From positions 1 to 64,000 of the forward strand of contig NZ_FOFB01000021.1 in assembly GCF_900110645.1 (NCBI RefSeq): a stretch of 64,000 nt of DNA, written 5' to 3'. Positions within the stretch are counted from its first letter, which is position 1; every line of letters starts with the position of its first letter. Both the position numbers and the translations under genes were made by a program. Source of the DNA: Neolewinella agarilytica (GTDB taxonomy: Bacteria > Bacteroidota > Bacteroidia > Chitinophagales > Saprospiraceae). This document shows positions 55,128-64,000 of the stretch, in pieces. A model generated the notes under the pieces. It ran no database searches, had not been told where the DNA came from, and saw only the letters and a program-made list of their open reading frames with translations.

Positions 55128-55598
55128 TTACTGTCTTCCCCAGGTAGCGGCAAGAATTCCAATGATCAGCAGTACAGCAAAAAGGACCAGTCCCCCAAGA
55201 ATCACACCTGCAATAGCCATCCCTTTCCCACTTCTGTACTGCGGGTCCCGGTTAAAGCGTCCTAGGGCAATAATACCCAGAACGAGTGCCGGAATAGCCG
55301 TAAAGAAGGTAAAGAAGCCAAGGATTCCACAGACCAGACTTGCCACAGCATAGCCATCTACGGGGCTGCCTCCGGCAGCAGTTTTTGCCGCTCTCCGGGC
55401 CTGCCGCTTTGCTTTGCCCCTGATGATTGACAGACCGATACGCTCTTTGAATTTTAGTTTTCGGCCGAGTTGTTGTTCAACGTGGGCGCGGTCCAAATGC
55501 CGAACGGGCGCTTCCGCTGCCGGTGTGAGGGCTGCGAATGAGGGCTCGGGAGTTAAAAGAAGCACCAGTAAAATAAAAAGGCTTAGTGTGTAATTCAT
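55128..55598 (-). CDS. DUF4190-type membrane protein
   Basis: The protein has 156 residues with a signal peptide (LFILLVLLLTPEPSFA), a basic stretch (~45-75, KAKRQARRAAK), and two hydrophobic segments forming the DUF4190 pattern: GYAVASLVCGILGFFTFFTAIPALVLGI and GKGMAIAGVILGGLVLFAVLLIIGIL, each read in part. Function is unknown; the family is a common small membrane protein of Bacteroidota. It lies between the M14 peptidase gene and the Rieske oxidoreductase gene on the same strand, with 28 bp to the latter. Confidence 0.85.
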   Translation of the reverse strand: MNYTLSLFILLVLLLTPEPSFAALTPAAEAPVRHLDRAHVEQQLGRKLKFKERIGLSIIRGKAKRQARRAAKTAAGGSPVDGYAVASLVCGILGFFTFFTAIPALVLGIIALGRFNRDPQYRSGKGMAIAGVILGGLVLFAVLLIIGILAATWGRQ

Positions 55599-55626
55599 GG
55601 GGCTAAAATAAACTATTTAGCACCAA

Positions 55627-57177
55627 CTACCTCCAGTTAAATCCTCGCAGATCATCATTGTCGGGCATTTCACGATGACTCATTCTTTCGGCAATTGCGG
55701 CCACATCAGCATCCCGCTTTACGCCCAGGACTGCCTGAACGTGTTTTCCCATAAGGTAGAAGGCCAGGAAGGGGCCTTCGCCGGGGGTTCCGTCAAAGAG
55801 TATATTATCGTATTCGGTAGCGTGCCCGGCATAGCGAAAATTGACGCCTTGCTGGTTGCTCCAAAAGAACGGTAACATGGTGTAGGGCACTGCTGCGCCG
55901 GCCATATTTCGTCCGGCTACTCTACCCTGCTGAGCCGCTACTTTCCAGTGTTCGATGCGAGCCGCGCCTTCCCGGTCCGGATAGCAGGCGATGTCTCCCG
56001 CCGCCCAGGTGTCTGCTACATTACAAGCGAGGTGATTATCCACTTTCAGCCCGCCGTCCGCAGTACCGGCCAGACCGCGGAGGTAATTGGTGACCGGGCG
56101 AACGCCGATTCCAACCACGACAACATCTGCGGGTAGTTCTTCGCCATTATCCAGCGTTACGGAAGAGACTTTACCCTTGCCCGTAAAGGCAGATGACTTG
56201 CGCCCCAACCGAAAGCTGACGCCTGCCTCCTCGTGCAGTTGCTGCACGTATTTACCTACTTTCTCCCCAAAGGGACCTTTAAACAGCACCTCTTCGGGAG
56301 CAACTACCGTTATGTCCCCTCCCTGTTTGCCCAGGCTCATGGCTGCTTCAAGACCGATGAAACTGCCGCCGATAATGACCACTTTGGTACCTTCTGACAC
56401 CTGATTTCTGGCAGCCATTCCATCCCGCGCATTTCGAATGGTGAAGATGTTGTCCAACTCCGATCCTGGTATATCAAGTTTGCGGGGCTCCCCGCCGGTA
56501 GCGAGCAAAATTTTATCGTAGGAGATCGTTTTTCCTCCGGACAAAGCGATTGTTTTATTTGCGACATCCACTTCCTCAGCCGTAGTTTTTTCCATTAAGC
56601 TGACCCCTTGTCCACGGTAGAAAGCTTCAGAATGAAGGGGAAGATCGCTAAGGTCCTTGCCCCCATCCAGAAGCGCCTTGCTTACGTGCGTCCGGTCATA
56701 GGGCGGCAGGTCTTCGCGGGTGATCAAAACGATACTGCCGGTAGCGTCATGCTCCCGGATGCCGTAAACAGCGTTAGCCGCCGCAACGCCTCCACCGACA
56801 ATGGCGTAGCCATAATGGCCGTCGTCCAGCTTATGGGCAAAGTCACCCGTGGCTGGTGCTTCCGGCTTCGTAATCGGTTCTTCGCTGATGTGAATGTCTC
56901 CATCAATGATCTCCACACCGAAGGTCGCGATACCATCCAGGCCGGGGGCTTCCAGCTGCTGACCGTTGCGCACATCAAAGCAGGCGTGGTGAAAAGGGCA
57001 GCGCAGGCGGTGGCCGTTCAGGGCCGCCTTTTCGAGGGGCAGCCCGAAGTGGCTGCATTTAGATTCTACGGCGTAGACGGTTCCTTCGACGTTGGTGAGT
57101 AATACCTTGTAGTCACCATGATCGATTTGGTGGCTGTCCCCAGCGGGAAGGTTAGACAGTTTTAGGACAGAGGTCAT
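55627..57177 (-). CDS. Rieske-FAD NAD(P)H oxidoreductase (AIFM3/ferredoxin-reductase-like)
   Basis: The protein has 516 residues with no signal peptide. An N-terminal Rieske [2Fe-2S] domain (~1-105) has ligands Cys41-x-His43 (CSHFGLPL) and Cys60-x-x-His63 (CPFHHACFD). A pyridine nucleotide-disulfide oxidoreductase domain follows (~115-430), with FAD-binding VGGGVAAANAV, LPPYDRTHVSK, ILLATGG and the NAD(P)-binding VIIGGSFIGLEAA. A C-terminal reductase-like domain completes it. This layout matches apoptosis-inducing-factor-like 3 and rubredoxin/ferredoxin reductases; the electron acceptor is unknown. It lies on the minus strand, with 96 bp between its start and the end of the selD gene upstream. 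Confidence 0.92.
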   Translation of the reverse strand: MTSVLKLSNLPAGDSHQIDHGDYKVLLTNVEGTVYAVESKCSHFGLPLEKAALNGHRLRCPFHHACFDVRNGQQLEAPGLDGIATFGVEIIDGDIHISEEPITKPEAPATGDFAHKLDDGHYGYAIVGGGVAAANAVYGIREHDATGSIVLITREDLPPYDRTHVSKALLDGGKDLSDLPLHSEAFYRGQGVSLMEKTTAEEVDVANKTIALSGGKTISYDKILLATGGEPRKLDIPGSELDNIFTIRNARDGMAARNQVSEGTKVVIIGGSFIGLEAAMSLGKQGGDITVVAPEEVLFKGPFGEKVGKYVQQLHEEAGVSFRLGRKSSAFTGKGKVSSVTLDNGEELPADVVVVGIGVRPVTNYLRGLAGTADGGLKVDNHLACNVADTWAAGDIACYPDREGAARIEHWKVAAQQGRVAGRNMAGAAVPYTMLPFFWSNQQGVNFRYAGHATEYDNILFDGTPGEGPFLAFYLMGKHVQAVLGVKRDADVAAIAERMSHREMPDNDDLRGFNWR

Positions 57178-57273
57178 ACGGCACTTTTTGGTATACCTCC
57201 ATAAGAGCAGAGCGCCATAATTAGTTCGCAGATTTTTTCAATTTCCTCTGCGATAACGACACAGCTGCCCCAG

Positions 57274-58314
57274 CTATTCGACGCTTACCAAAACATCACC
57301 GGAAGCCACTTCCATCTGCCCCAACGCTTCCACCTCATGCCCATGCTGAAAGCAAATCTCCCGGAAAGTATCCGCCTGAAGGGCGTCTACGGCACAGAGC
57401 AATCCGCCACTGGTCTGCGGATCGGCCAGGAGCCACCTGGCACGTTCGTTGGGCAGCGATACGTGGTGGCCGTAGCTGGCCCAGTTACGTTTGGTTCCTC
57501 CGGGGATGCAGCCTTCGGCGAGGTAGTGATCAAGGATGGCCTCATCGATCAGCGGGACTTTGTTCAACTCCACCGTCGCGGAGGTTTCACTGGCCCTGCA
57601 CATTTCCGTTAGGTGACCGAGGAGGCCAAAGCCAGTAACGTCGGTCATGGCATTAACGTAATCAAGGGTACCCAGCACAGCGCCGATCTTATTGAGTCGG
57701 ATCATTTGCTCCGTCGCCAGTAGCGAGTGTTCTGCTTTGAGCTTCTTCTTTTTCTGGGCGGTAGAGAGAATACCTACGCCGATGGGCTTGGTCAAAAAAA
57801 GAACATCCCCTACCCTTGCGCCACCGTTCTTTTTCAGGTTTTTCACTTCCACGCGGCCATTAACGGCCAGGCCGAAGATGGGTTCCGGGCTATCGATGCT
57901 GTGTCCGCCGGCGAGGGGGATTCCGGCATCGGCGCAGGCTTGCCGGCCGCCTTCCACTACAAGGCCTGCGACTTCGGGCGATAGCTGGTTGATGGGCCAG
58001 CCGAGAATAGCGATGGCCATCATGGGCGTGCCGCCCATGGCGTATACGTCGCTGATGGCGTTGGTGGCGGCGATGCGGCCGAAGGTTAGCGGATCATCAA
58101 CGATCGGCATGAAGAAATCTGTCGTGGAAATAACGGCCGTACCGTCTCCCAGATCATAGACCGCTGCGTCGTCCCGCTCATGGTTGCCAACCAGCAGATT
58201 CGGAAAGTTAGGACCTTTGGTCGTCTGCGCCAGAATAGTATCCAGTACGGCAGGGGCGATCTTACAGCCACAACCGGCACCGTGGGAATATTCGGTCAAT
58301 TTGATGGTTTCCAT
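57274..58314 (-). CDS. selD: Selenide, water dikinase
   Basis: The start at 58314 is chosen because it gives the canonical N-terminus [20 protein letters not shown]; the frame continues upstream to 58482 through the motif and lacks homology. The protein has 346 residues. It has the glycine-rich loop with the catalytic cysteine (AGCGCKIAP), [51 protein letters not shown] and [10 protein letters not shown]. It makes selenophosphate from selenide and ATP. The active-site Cys, not Sec, is encoded. No selA, selB or mnmH is in the window, so whether selenium enters Sec or 2-selenouridine tRNA is open. Confidence 0.96.
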   Translation of the reverse strand: METIKLTEYSHGAGCGCKIAPAVLDTILAQTTKGPNFPNLLVGNHERDDAAVYDLGDGTAVISTTDFFMPIVDDPLTFGRIAATNAISDVYAMGGTPMMAIAILGWPINQLSPEVAGLVVEGGRQACADAGIPLAGGHSIDSPEPIFGLAVNGRVEVKNLKKNGGARVGDVLFLTKPIGVGILSTAQKKKKLKAEHSLLATEQMIRLNKIGAVLGTLDYVNAMTDVTGFGLLGHLTEMCRASETSATVELNKVPLIDEAILDHYLAEGCIPGGTKRNWASYGHHVSLPNERARWLLADPQTSGGLLCAVDALQADTFREICFQHGHEVEALGQMEVASGDVLVSVE

Positions 58315-58393
58315 TGGGGAGTTGATTTTAGGGCTGCAAAGTACGCAATAGCCGGCCATCACGTCGCGCTGCGCGTGGCAACCAGGAAAACCT

Positions 58394-58411
58394 TGCACCT
58401 GCGGCCGCGCC
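58394..58411 (+). repeat. Dispersed motif TGCACCTGCG-N3-GCGCC, copy 8
   Basis: This exact copy with spacer GCC lies in the 114-bp divergent gap between selD and the DUF2520 gene, 18 bp upstream of the DUF2520 start codon. It probably overlaps the promoter or leader. Confidence 0.75.
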
Positions 58412-58428
58412 CAAGTACCTTCGCCTTT

Positions 58429-59193
58429 ATGAAGGAAGTGATCGTTATTGGTGCCGGCAACCTGGCCTGGCACCTTGTGCAAGTGCTAAGCCAGGCAGGG
58501 CATGACGTAAGTCTCGTAAGCCGGGACCCGGGACGCGTAGCAGAATGGCCCGTGCGGGTGATCCCGATGGAGGACCTGCCGGCTCAACCTTCTCTTGTTT
58601 TTCTTGCAGTACCGGATAACGCCATCAACCGGGTATCTGCCCACCTCAGCCAGTTATTGCCATCTGATGTGCCGGTAGTGCATACCAGCGGAGCTACGCC
58701 AGCCATCATGATTCACAGCCATTTTGAGCATCGGGGTGCATTATGGCCCATCCGGTCCTTACGGGCAGGAGAAGAGGTCACCGATTGGCAAGACGTTCCG
58801 CTCGTCTATTACGGCACGAGTGCGGCGCTGACGCAGGTGCTGGGGGAGTTGGCGGGCAAGCTAAGCCAGCTTAGTTACCTCCTGGACGATCAGCAGCGAG
58901 CGCAACTCCACCTCTCCGCTGTTTTCAGCAACAACTTTGTCACCTGGCTCTATCAGATCAGCTACGAACTCTGCGAGCAAAGTGGTATCCCCTTCGATAT
59001 TTTACTCCCCATCATCAGGAACACCGCACTGAAACAGGACGGTACCGCCCCGAGGTTAAGTCAGACCGGTGCCGCTGCCCGCGGTGACACCATAACCATG
59101 AACCGTCACCTTGAGCTACTCAACTCCCAGCCAGAATACGCGGACCTATACCGTCGAATGAGCCACTTTATTCAATCCGGTGTTCCTTCTTAA
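58429..59193 (+). CDS. DUF2520/Rossmann-fold oxidoreductase-like protein
   Basis: The start at 58429 ([16 protein letters not shown]) follows the motif copy; the frame extends upstream to 58180 through selD antisense and is not credible. The protein has 254 residues. The N-terminal NAD(P)-binding fold has [13 protein letters not shown] (Gly-x-Gly-x-x-x-Gly variant), [15 protein letters not shown] and VVHTSGAT. The C-terminal DUF2520 helices include [16 protein letters not shown]. It belongs to the ProC/F420-dependent NADP oxidoreductase-like family found throughout Bacteroidota; substrate unknown. The DUF2490 gene follows 8 bp later. Confidence 0.88.
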   Translation: MKEVIVIGAGNLAWHLVQVLSQAGHDVSLVSRDPGRVAEWPVRVIPMEDLPAQPSLVFLAVPDNAINRVSAHLSQLLPSDVPVVHTSGATPAIMIHSHFEHRGALWPIRSLRAGEEVTDWQDVPLVYYGTSAALTQVLGELAGKLSQLSYLLDDQQRAQLHLSAVFSNNFVTWLYQISYELCEQSGIPFDILLPIIRNTALKQDGTAPRLSQTGAAARGDTITMNRHLELLNSQPEYADLYRRMSHFIQSGVPS

Positions 59194-59201
59194 AAATAAT
59201 T

Positions 59202-59897
59202 ATGCGCCTGTTTCTGACCCTGCTTTTTCTTACCCCCACTGTACTGTTCGCTCAACTCGAAAGCTGGAATGGCGTATCCTTTGAGCATGAGGTAGGCCCC
59301 AAGTGGGGCTACGTCATCGAGGCAGAATATCGCTGGCCATTCAATGAGTTTACTGATGGATCAGCGCTTTTCCTGCTGGCAGGGAACCGGGCTTTAGCCA
59401 AAAACCTGAGCATCACCTTTGGCTCCCGCTTTGAGCCTGGCAGGAACGGAGAATCCGGTACGCTGCGATTGTTTTCTGACTTGAACTACAAATATCCCCT
59501 GGGGGAAAGCCCCTTTACGCTGGAAAGTCGCCTTCGCTATCAGCAGGATCGCCCGCCGGGCGCAGATGGAAGTTTACGTCGGGTATCAATCCGTCCCAGA
59601 CTGGGTATTGCGGCTGATATCAGTAATACGCTCTCCGCCGTTGCCGAGTTTGAAGGGCGCTATCGCTTCGACTCCCGTAATGAATGGGCCAGACGGCGCT
59701 ACACCTTCGGCCTCGAGTACACCTTCACGGAACGGCTAAAAATCGAGCTCTTTTACCGGCAGGAGTTGCGCATCAACTCCTCTGCTCTTCAAACACCTGA
59801 TCGCATACTTGGGCTGTATTTCGATTATACCTTACCGGATGATCGGAACCGGGATTGGAAATATCGCCACCCCTTTGGCAGAAGCGTTACCTGGTAA
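59202..59897 (+). CDS. DUF2490 outer-membrane barrel-like protein
   Basis: The protein has 231 residues with a signal peptide (LFLTLLFLTPTVLFAQ). It shows the DUF2490 pattern of short amphipathic strands: YVIEAEYRWPFNEFTD, RALAKNLSITFGSRFEPG, LRLFSDLNYKYPLG, FTLESRLRYQQDRPPG, and the C-terminal RILGLYFDYTLPD. A small barrel in the outer membrane is likely. Function is unknown. It is coupled to the DUF2520 gene by an 8-bp gap. The following ~180 bp has no gene. Confidence 0.82.
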   Translation: MRLFLTLLFLTPTVLFAQLESWNGVSFEHEVGPKWGYVIEAEYRWPFNEFTDGSALFLLAGNRALAKNLSITFGSRFEPGRNGESGTLRLFSDLNYKYPLGESPFTLESRLRYQQDRPPGADGSLRRVSIRPRLGIAADISNTLSAVAEFEGRYRFDSRNEWARRRYTFGLEYTFTERLKIELFYRQELRINSSALQTPDRILGLYFDYTLPDDRNRDWKYRHPFGRSVTW

Positions 59898-60076
59898 ACA
59901 CTATTGGGTCTCATCGGTGTTCTTTTGCTTTCCTGTCCTGAACCTGTTTAAACTTTTCTGAGTGACCCAATTGGATGGGCTCACCGCGTTCCGCCGACCT
60001 TTAGGCAAATCTTAACGACTCCCATACATCCTTTGGGCTATCCTCACCGTTCCTTGAGTTAGAAAAAATCTTAAGC

Positions 60077-60817
60077 ATGCGCATTCTTACTTCCTTTCTA
60101 TTATTTGCGGCCCTGTTGCTGGCTTCCCCGGCTCAGGCTCAATTCGGCAAACTCCTCAAGCAGGCTTCCGACAAGGCTGACGAAGTATTAAGCGGTAAAA
60201 GTCCGCTTTCTGAAGAAACCATTGGTAACGGGCTTAAGGAAGCCTTGAACCAGGGAGTAGACAAAGCCGTCACTTCCCTATCGGCTCAGGATGGGTACTA
60301 TGGCAGTCCCTACAAGATTCTTCTGCCGGAAGAAGCCCAAACCGTTATTAACAAGGTTAGTGCCCTGCCCGGCTTTGGTAACCTGGAACAGGACCTGACG
60401 GAACGAATTAACCGCGCGGCGGAGTTAGCGGCGACAAAAGCAGGCCCCATTTTCGTAGACGCCATCAAGGGCCTCACCATTAAAGATGCCATGAATCTGT
60501 TGATGGGCGATCAGGATGCTGCCACCCGCTATCTGGAAGCCAACACCGCTTCTCCTTTGGCAGGAGAGTTCCAACCAGTGATCAGAGCGGCGCTTGATGA
60601 GGTAAACGCCAACGAAATCTGGTTTAAGGCGGTAACCGCTTACAATAAAATCCCCTTCGTCAAAAAAACTGATCCGGAGTTAGACCAATACGTCACCCAA
60701 CGCGCACTCGAAGGAATGTTTGGATTAGTGGAAGTAAAGGAAAGCGAATTGCGCCAAAACCCTGCTTTACGGAATACTCAACTGTTAAAGGACGTTTTTG
60801 CCCGCCAGGATAAATAG
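60077..60817 (+). CDS. DUF4197 exported protein
   Basis: The protein has 246 residues with a signal peptide (SFLLFAALLLASPAQAQ). It matches the DUF4197 pattern: LSEETIGNGLKEALNQGVDKAV, PYKILLPEEAQTVINKV, INRAAELAATKAGPIFVDAI, IKDAMNLLMGDQDAATRYL and YVTQRALEGMFGLVEVKE. These are mostly helical secreted proteins of unknown role, common in marine Bacteroidota and Proteobacteria. It is a single gene with an ~140 bp gap to the TonB-dependent receptor gene downstream. Confidence 0.92.
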   Translation: MRILTSFLLFAALLLASPAQAQFGKLLKQASDKADEVLSGKSPLSEETIGNGLKEALNQGVDKAVTSLSAQDGYYGSPYKILLPEEAQTVINKVSALPGFGNLEQDLTERINRAAELAATKAGPIFVDAIKGLTIKDAMNLLMGDQDAATRYLEANTASPLAGEFQPVIRAALDEVNANEIWFKAVTAYNKIPFVKKTDPELDQYVTQRALEGMFGLVEVKESELRQNPALRNTQLLKDVFARQDK

Positions 60818-60960
60818 GAGAGAATGTAAAAAAATCCGGGGTAATTAGCTGATTTGGAGAACTTAACGTTGACTTAACCTTACCTTCGCCGCCGTATATG
60901 ACCTTTGCGGCCAATTCAAGGTTATTTCAGGTTTAATCAACTAATCCAAATCACTTTTAC

Positions 60961-63900
60961 ATGAGGATTTTTACTTCACTTTTCACCACACTCTTTCTGG
61001 TGCTTGCAACGTCGTTGACGGTTGCCGCCCAGGGTGTGACGACTGCCTCCGTTTTCGGCAAACTTCAGGACAACACCAGCGGTGAGCCCCTGATTGGCGC
61101 TACGGTTCAAGCCGTTCACACACCATCCGGAACCACTTATGGTAACGTTACCGATCTTGACGGCTTCTTCCGTCTTCCAGGTATGCGCGTTGGTGGCCCT
61201 TACATCATTACCGCTACTTACGTTGGCTACGAGCCAATCGTAAAAGATGGCATCTACCTTTCTTTGGGCCAGGCCTTCCAGTTCAGCCCTAAAATGGGTA
61301 CTGCGGCTGTTGAGCTTACCGGTATTGAGGTTGTCTCCAGCCGTTCGGACATCTTTAATGGTGAGAAGACCGGTCAGGAAACCAACGTTGGCGAAGAAGC
61401 CATCAATGCACTTCCTACCATCAGCCGTTCTATTGGTGACTTTACGCGTCTTACGCCTCAGTCTACCACCAGTGAAGGAAACGATGGTCTTGAGCTGAGC
61501 TTCGGTGGTATTAACAACCGCTACAACGCCATCTTCATTGACGGTGCTGTATCTAACGATGTATTTGGTCTTGCCGGTTCTGGTACGAACGGTGGCCAAA
61601 CGGGTGTTTCTCCTATCTCTGTAGACGCCATTGAGTCTTTCCAGATTAACCTGGCTCCTTATGACGTTCGTCAGGGTGGCTTCGGTGGTGCTTCGATTTC
61701 TGCCATCACCCGCTCTGGTTCTAACAATACGGAAGCTTCTGTTTATGGCTTCTTCCGTAACCAGTCACTGACTCGTGGTACACTTGATGGTGCTGAGATC
61801 TCTGACTACTCTGCTTACACTGCTGGTTTCCGCCTCGGTGGTGCACTAAAGAAAGATAAGATCTTCTACTTCATCAACTACGAGCGTCAGGACGAGACCA
61901 CTCCCCTGCCTTTCAACGAAGACAACTACACTGGTAACGCTACTACTTCTGACATCAACAGCCTTAGCAACTTCCTGCAGAGCGAGTACGGCTACGATCC
62001 TGGTACTTACACGGACAACGAGCGTTTCCTTGTTTCTGACAAATTGAACGCTAAGTTTGACTTCAACCTGAACGAAAACAATAAGCTTGCTCTCCGCCTC
62101 AGCTATGTTGGCGCTGACAACCTCGAAGGTGTACAGTCTAACAACAATAACATTAACTTCCTGAATAGCTCTGAGCGCTTCCTTGCTAAAACGTACGGTG
62201 CTGCCCTTGAACTGAACACCATTATCGGTTCTAACATGAGCAACAACTTCGTATTGGGCTTCACCCGCCAAGTGGATGACCGTGATCAGAATGGCGACCC
62301 ATTCCCCTGGGTGTCCATCGAAGATGGTTCCGGTAACCTCACTTTCGGTTCTGAGCGTTTCTCTACGGCTAACCTGCTGAACCAGAACGTAATCACTCTG
62401 ACCAACAACTTTGAGATCTTCAAGGGTAAGCATACGTTCACAATTGGTGCTAACCTCGAGCTCTACAAAGCCGAGAACCTCTTCCTGGCTTACAACTTCG
62501 GTCAGTACCAGTTCGACGACCTCGAAACTTTCCTGAACGGAGGAAACGCCTCTTTCTTCCAGCGTGTCTACTCACTGCGTGACAACGTAGCTGGTGATGA
62601 CAGTGACGCTATCGCCAGCTTCGGTGCCGGTCAGGCGGGTCTCTACTTCCAGGACCGCATTCAGGTTTCAGACAACTTCAGCTTCACCGCTGGCCTTCGT
62701 CTTGACCTTCCGTTCTACGATGACACTCCCGTTAATGATGACCTGAACGATAACTTCCTTGCTCAAATCAGCGAAATCTACGATACGCGCGGTGCTCAGT
62801 CTGGTAGCTTCATCAAGCCAACTCTTCTCGTTAGCCCACGTGTTGGCTTCAACTGGGACATCCTCGGTGACAAGACTACTCAGGCACGTGGTGGTATTGG
62901 TGTATTCACCAGCCGCGCTCCCCTCGTTTGGGTAGGTGGCGCCTTCAACAACTACGGTCTTAACGCTGGTTACACCCGTTCTTTCAGCACTCCTTTTGTT
63001 GCTGACATCAACGGCCAGCTTCCCGGAGACATTGACCCCAACAACGTAACCCCAAGTGGTGCCATTGACCTTTTCGCAGAGGATTTCAAACTACCACAGT
63101 TCCTGAAAATGTCTTTGGCTGTTGACCGTAAGCTCCCACTGGGCTTCATCGGTACGCTTGACGTACTCTACAACAAGACGCTTCAGAACGTTGCTTACCA
63201 AAACCTCAACGTTGGTGCACCTACCGACCAGCTTGACGGTCCTGACAATCGCAACTACTTCGGTAACGGCGACGATGCTCCCGTTCCTGGTGGTGACACC
63301 TACGGTCGTGTAGTACTTGGCTACAACACTAACGAAGGCTATGGCTACAACCTGACGGCCAGCCTCCAGCGTCCTTTCTCTAATGGCTTCTTCGTTCAGG
63401 CCAGCTACTCTTACGGTGATGCTTACAGTGTCTTCGACGGTACCAGCAGCCAGAACTCCAGCCAGTGGCGTGGACTTTACTCTGTAAATGGTCGTAACAT
63501 CGACCAGCAGGTATACCGTTCTGATTTCTCCGGTGGAAGCCGTTTCCTTGGTGTAGTCAGCAAGCGTTTCTCTTACGGTGCGTCTAACCAATTCGCTACT
63601 ACAGTTACCCTGATCAGCGAGACTGCTCAGAGCGGTCCTTACAGCCTTATCTACAACGATAATGGAAACCTCAACGGTCGCACTGACAGCCGTGAGCGCA
63701 GCCTTATCTACATCCCTGCCAACATGGGTGAGATGAACTTTGTGGACGAGACTTTTGGTGGTGTTGATTACACTGCAGCACAGCAGGCTGAAGCTTTCGA
63801 AGCTTTCCTGAGCAGCAACGACTACACCAGCGAGCGCCGTGGCCAGTACGCTGAGCGTAATGGTGACCGTGGACCATGGTCTACCGTTGTTGACCTGAAA

Positions 63901-64000
63901 TTCGTACAGGACATTCCTCTGTCAGGTAAGAACCGTCTGCAGTTAACTTTTGACGCTCTGAACTTCACGAACCTGCTTAGCGAGAAGTGGGGCCGTCGTC
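60961..64000 (+). CDS. Oar-like TonB-dependent receptor, 3' end cut by window
   Basis: The frame is open from the ATG at 60961 to the window edge (1,013 codons). It has a signal peptide (TLFLVLATSLTVAAQ), a CarboxypepD_reg-like domain (VFGKLQDNTSGEPLIGA, ~30-110), then a plug (FGGINNRYNAIFIDG, GFGGASISAITRSG) and a barrel with repeated aromatic strands. The final visible FDALNFTNLLSEKWG is close to the normal C-terminus of Oar-type receptors, so few residues are missing. No DEIVV TonB box or SusC motif is seen, so it belongs to the OmpA-related/Oar group rather than SusC. Codon choice is unusually biased (AAC, GGT, GCT, CGT, TTC), suggesting high expression. Confidence 0.93.
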   Translation, partial: MRIFTSLFTTLFLVLATSLTVAAQGVTTASVFGKLQDNTSGEPLIGATVQAVHTPSGTTYGNVTDLDGFFRLPGMRVGGPYIITATYVGYEPIVKDGIYLSLGQAFQFSPKMGTAAVELTGIEVVSSRSDIFNGEKTGQETNVGEEAINALPTISRSIGDFTRLTPQSTTSEGNDGLELSFGGINNRYNAIFIDGAVSNDVFGLAGSGTNGGQTGVSPISVDAIESFQINLAPYDVRQGGFGGASISAITRSGSNNTEASVYGFFRNQSLTRGTLDGAEISDYSAYTAGFRLGGALKKDKIFYFINYERQDETTPLPFNEDNYTGNATTSDINSLSNFLQSEYGYDPGTYTDNERFLVSDKLNAKFDFNLNENNKLALRLSYVGADNLEGVQSNNNNINFLNSSERFLAKTYGAALELNTIIGSNMSNNFVLGFTRQVDDRDQNGDPFPWVSIEDGSGNLTFGSERFSTANLLNQNVITLTNNFEIFKGKHTFTIGANLELYKAENLFLAYNFGQYQFDDLETFLNGGNASFFQRVYSLRDNVAGDDSDAIASFGAGQAGLYFQDRIQVSDNFSFTAGLRLDLPFYDDTPVNDDLNDNFLAQISEIYDTRGAQSGSFIKPTLLVSPRVGFNWDILGDKTTQARGGIGVFTSRAPLVWVGGAFNNYGLNAGYTRSFSTPFVADINGQLPGDIDPNNVTPSGAIDLFAEDFKLPQFLKMSLAVDRKLPLGFIGTLDVLYNKTLQNVAYQNLNVGAPTDQLDGPDNRNYFGNGDDAPVPGGDTYGRVVLGYNTNEGYGYNLTASLQRPFSNGFFVQASYSYGDAYSVFDGTSSQNSSQWRGLYSVNGRNIDQQVYRSDFSGGSRFLGVVSKRFSYGASNQFATTVTLISETAQSGPYSLIYNDNGNLNGRTDSRERSLIYIPANMGEMNFVDETFGGVDYTAAQQAEAFEAFLSSNDYTSERRGQYAERNGDRGPWSTVVDLKFVQDIPLSGKNRLQLTFDALNFTNLLSEKWGRR

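Noticed and set aside
60976-63591. Three long minus-strand open frames (60976-61599, 61846-62433, 63091-63591)
   Set aside because: They are antisense to the TonB-dependent receptor and open only because its codon bias avoids TTA, CTA and TCA. Their peptides are low-complexity Val/Thr-rich strings.
1-64000. CRISPR arrays, tRNA/rRNA genes, IS transposases or phage genes
   Set aside because: I saw no regular direct-repeat/spacer pattern, no cloverleaf or rRNA segments, and no transposase, integrase or structural phage genes.

Overview
The window is chromosomal DNA from a marine Bacteroidota, most likely a Saprospiria/Lewinella-type bacterium (an inference; there is no rRNA to test it). Supporting signs are a SusC/SusD pair, Bacteroidota lipoproteins, ASPIC/FG-GAP, DUF4197, DUF2490 and Oar-like TonB-receptor families, six S1 sulfatases, and weak or absent Shine-Dalgarno signals with occasional TAnnTTTG-type -7 boxes.

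Layout. 1-3.4 kb: a broken short-chain dehydrogenase, a secreted beta-propeller/Dabb fusion, a GlcG/HbpS protein and a Crp/Fnr-type regulator. 3.7-6.3 kb: a cytosolic GH63-like glucosidase. 6.5-30.1 kb: the first half of a sulfated-glycan utilisation region. It has a sulfatase, an FG-GAP/ASPIC lipoprotein, SusD and SusC (minus strand, closed by a strong intrinsic terminator), a DUF255 thioredoxin-fold lipoprotein, a plus-strand sulfatase-GH117-GH28 operon, and a minus-strand GH2-sulfatase-sulfatase operon next to an AraC regulator. 30.2-46.1 kb: a GntP permease, then ten collinear minus-strand genes: enolase-superfamily enzyme, RhaT-like permease, aldehyde dehydrogenase, 2-dehydro-3-deoxygalactonokinase, KDPG/KDPGal aldolase, secreted GH127, MFS sugar porter, cytosolic GH127 and two sulfatases. 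46.4-48.2 kb: a DUF5060-type predicted glycoside hydrolase.

How they fit together. The four cytosolic enzymes match, family by family, the known 3,6-anhydro-D-galactose route (dehydrogenase, cycloisomerase, kinase, aldolase: DauA/B/K/D) that ends in pyruvate and glyceraldehyde-3-phosphate. Together with two GH127, a GH2, a GH117 and six sulfatases, the simplest reading is a carrageenan-type (possibly hybrid agar/carrageenan) red-algal galactan locus. Sulfatases would strip sulfate esters, GH2 would remove galactose, GH127/GH117 would release anhydrogalactose, and SusCD and the inner-membrane carriers would move the products. No recognisable endo-acting GH16, GH82 or GH150 carrageenase is present, so the DUF5060 protein and the atypical GH28 are the best candidates for unassigned depolymerising roles. 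Substrate assignment is inference.

48.3-64 kb is mainly housekeeping: a double beta-barrel protein, GabD, two thioredoxin-fold lipoproteins, an M14 peptidase, a DUF4190 protein, a Rieske/FAD oxidoreductase, SelD, a DUF2520 protein, DUF2490, DUF4197, and a highly codon-biased TonB-dependent receptor cut by the window edge.

The most unexpected non-coding signal is a dispersed bipartite GC-rich motif, TGCACCTGCG-N3/4-GCGCC. It has eight exact and several near copies, some as inverted pairs forming hairpins between genes and some inside reading frames.
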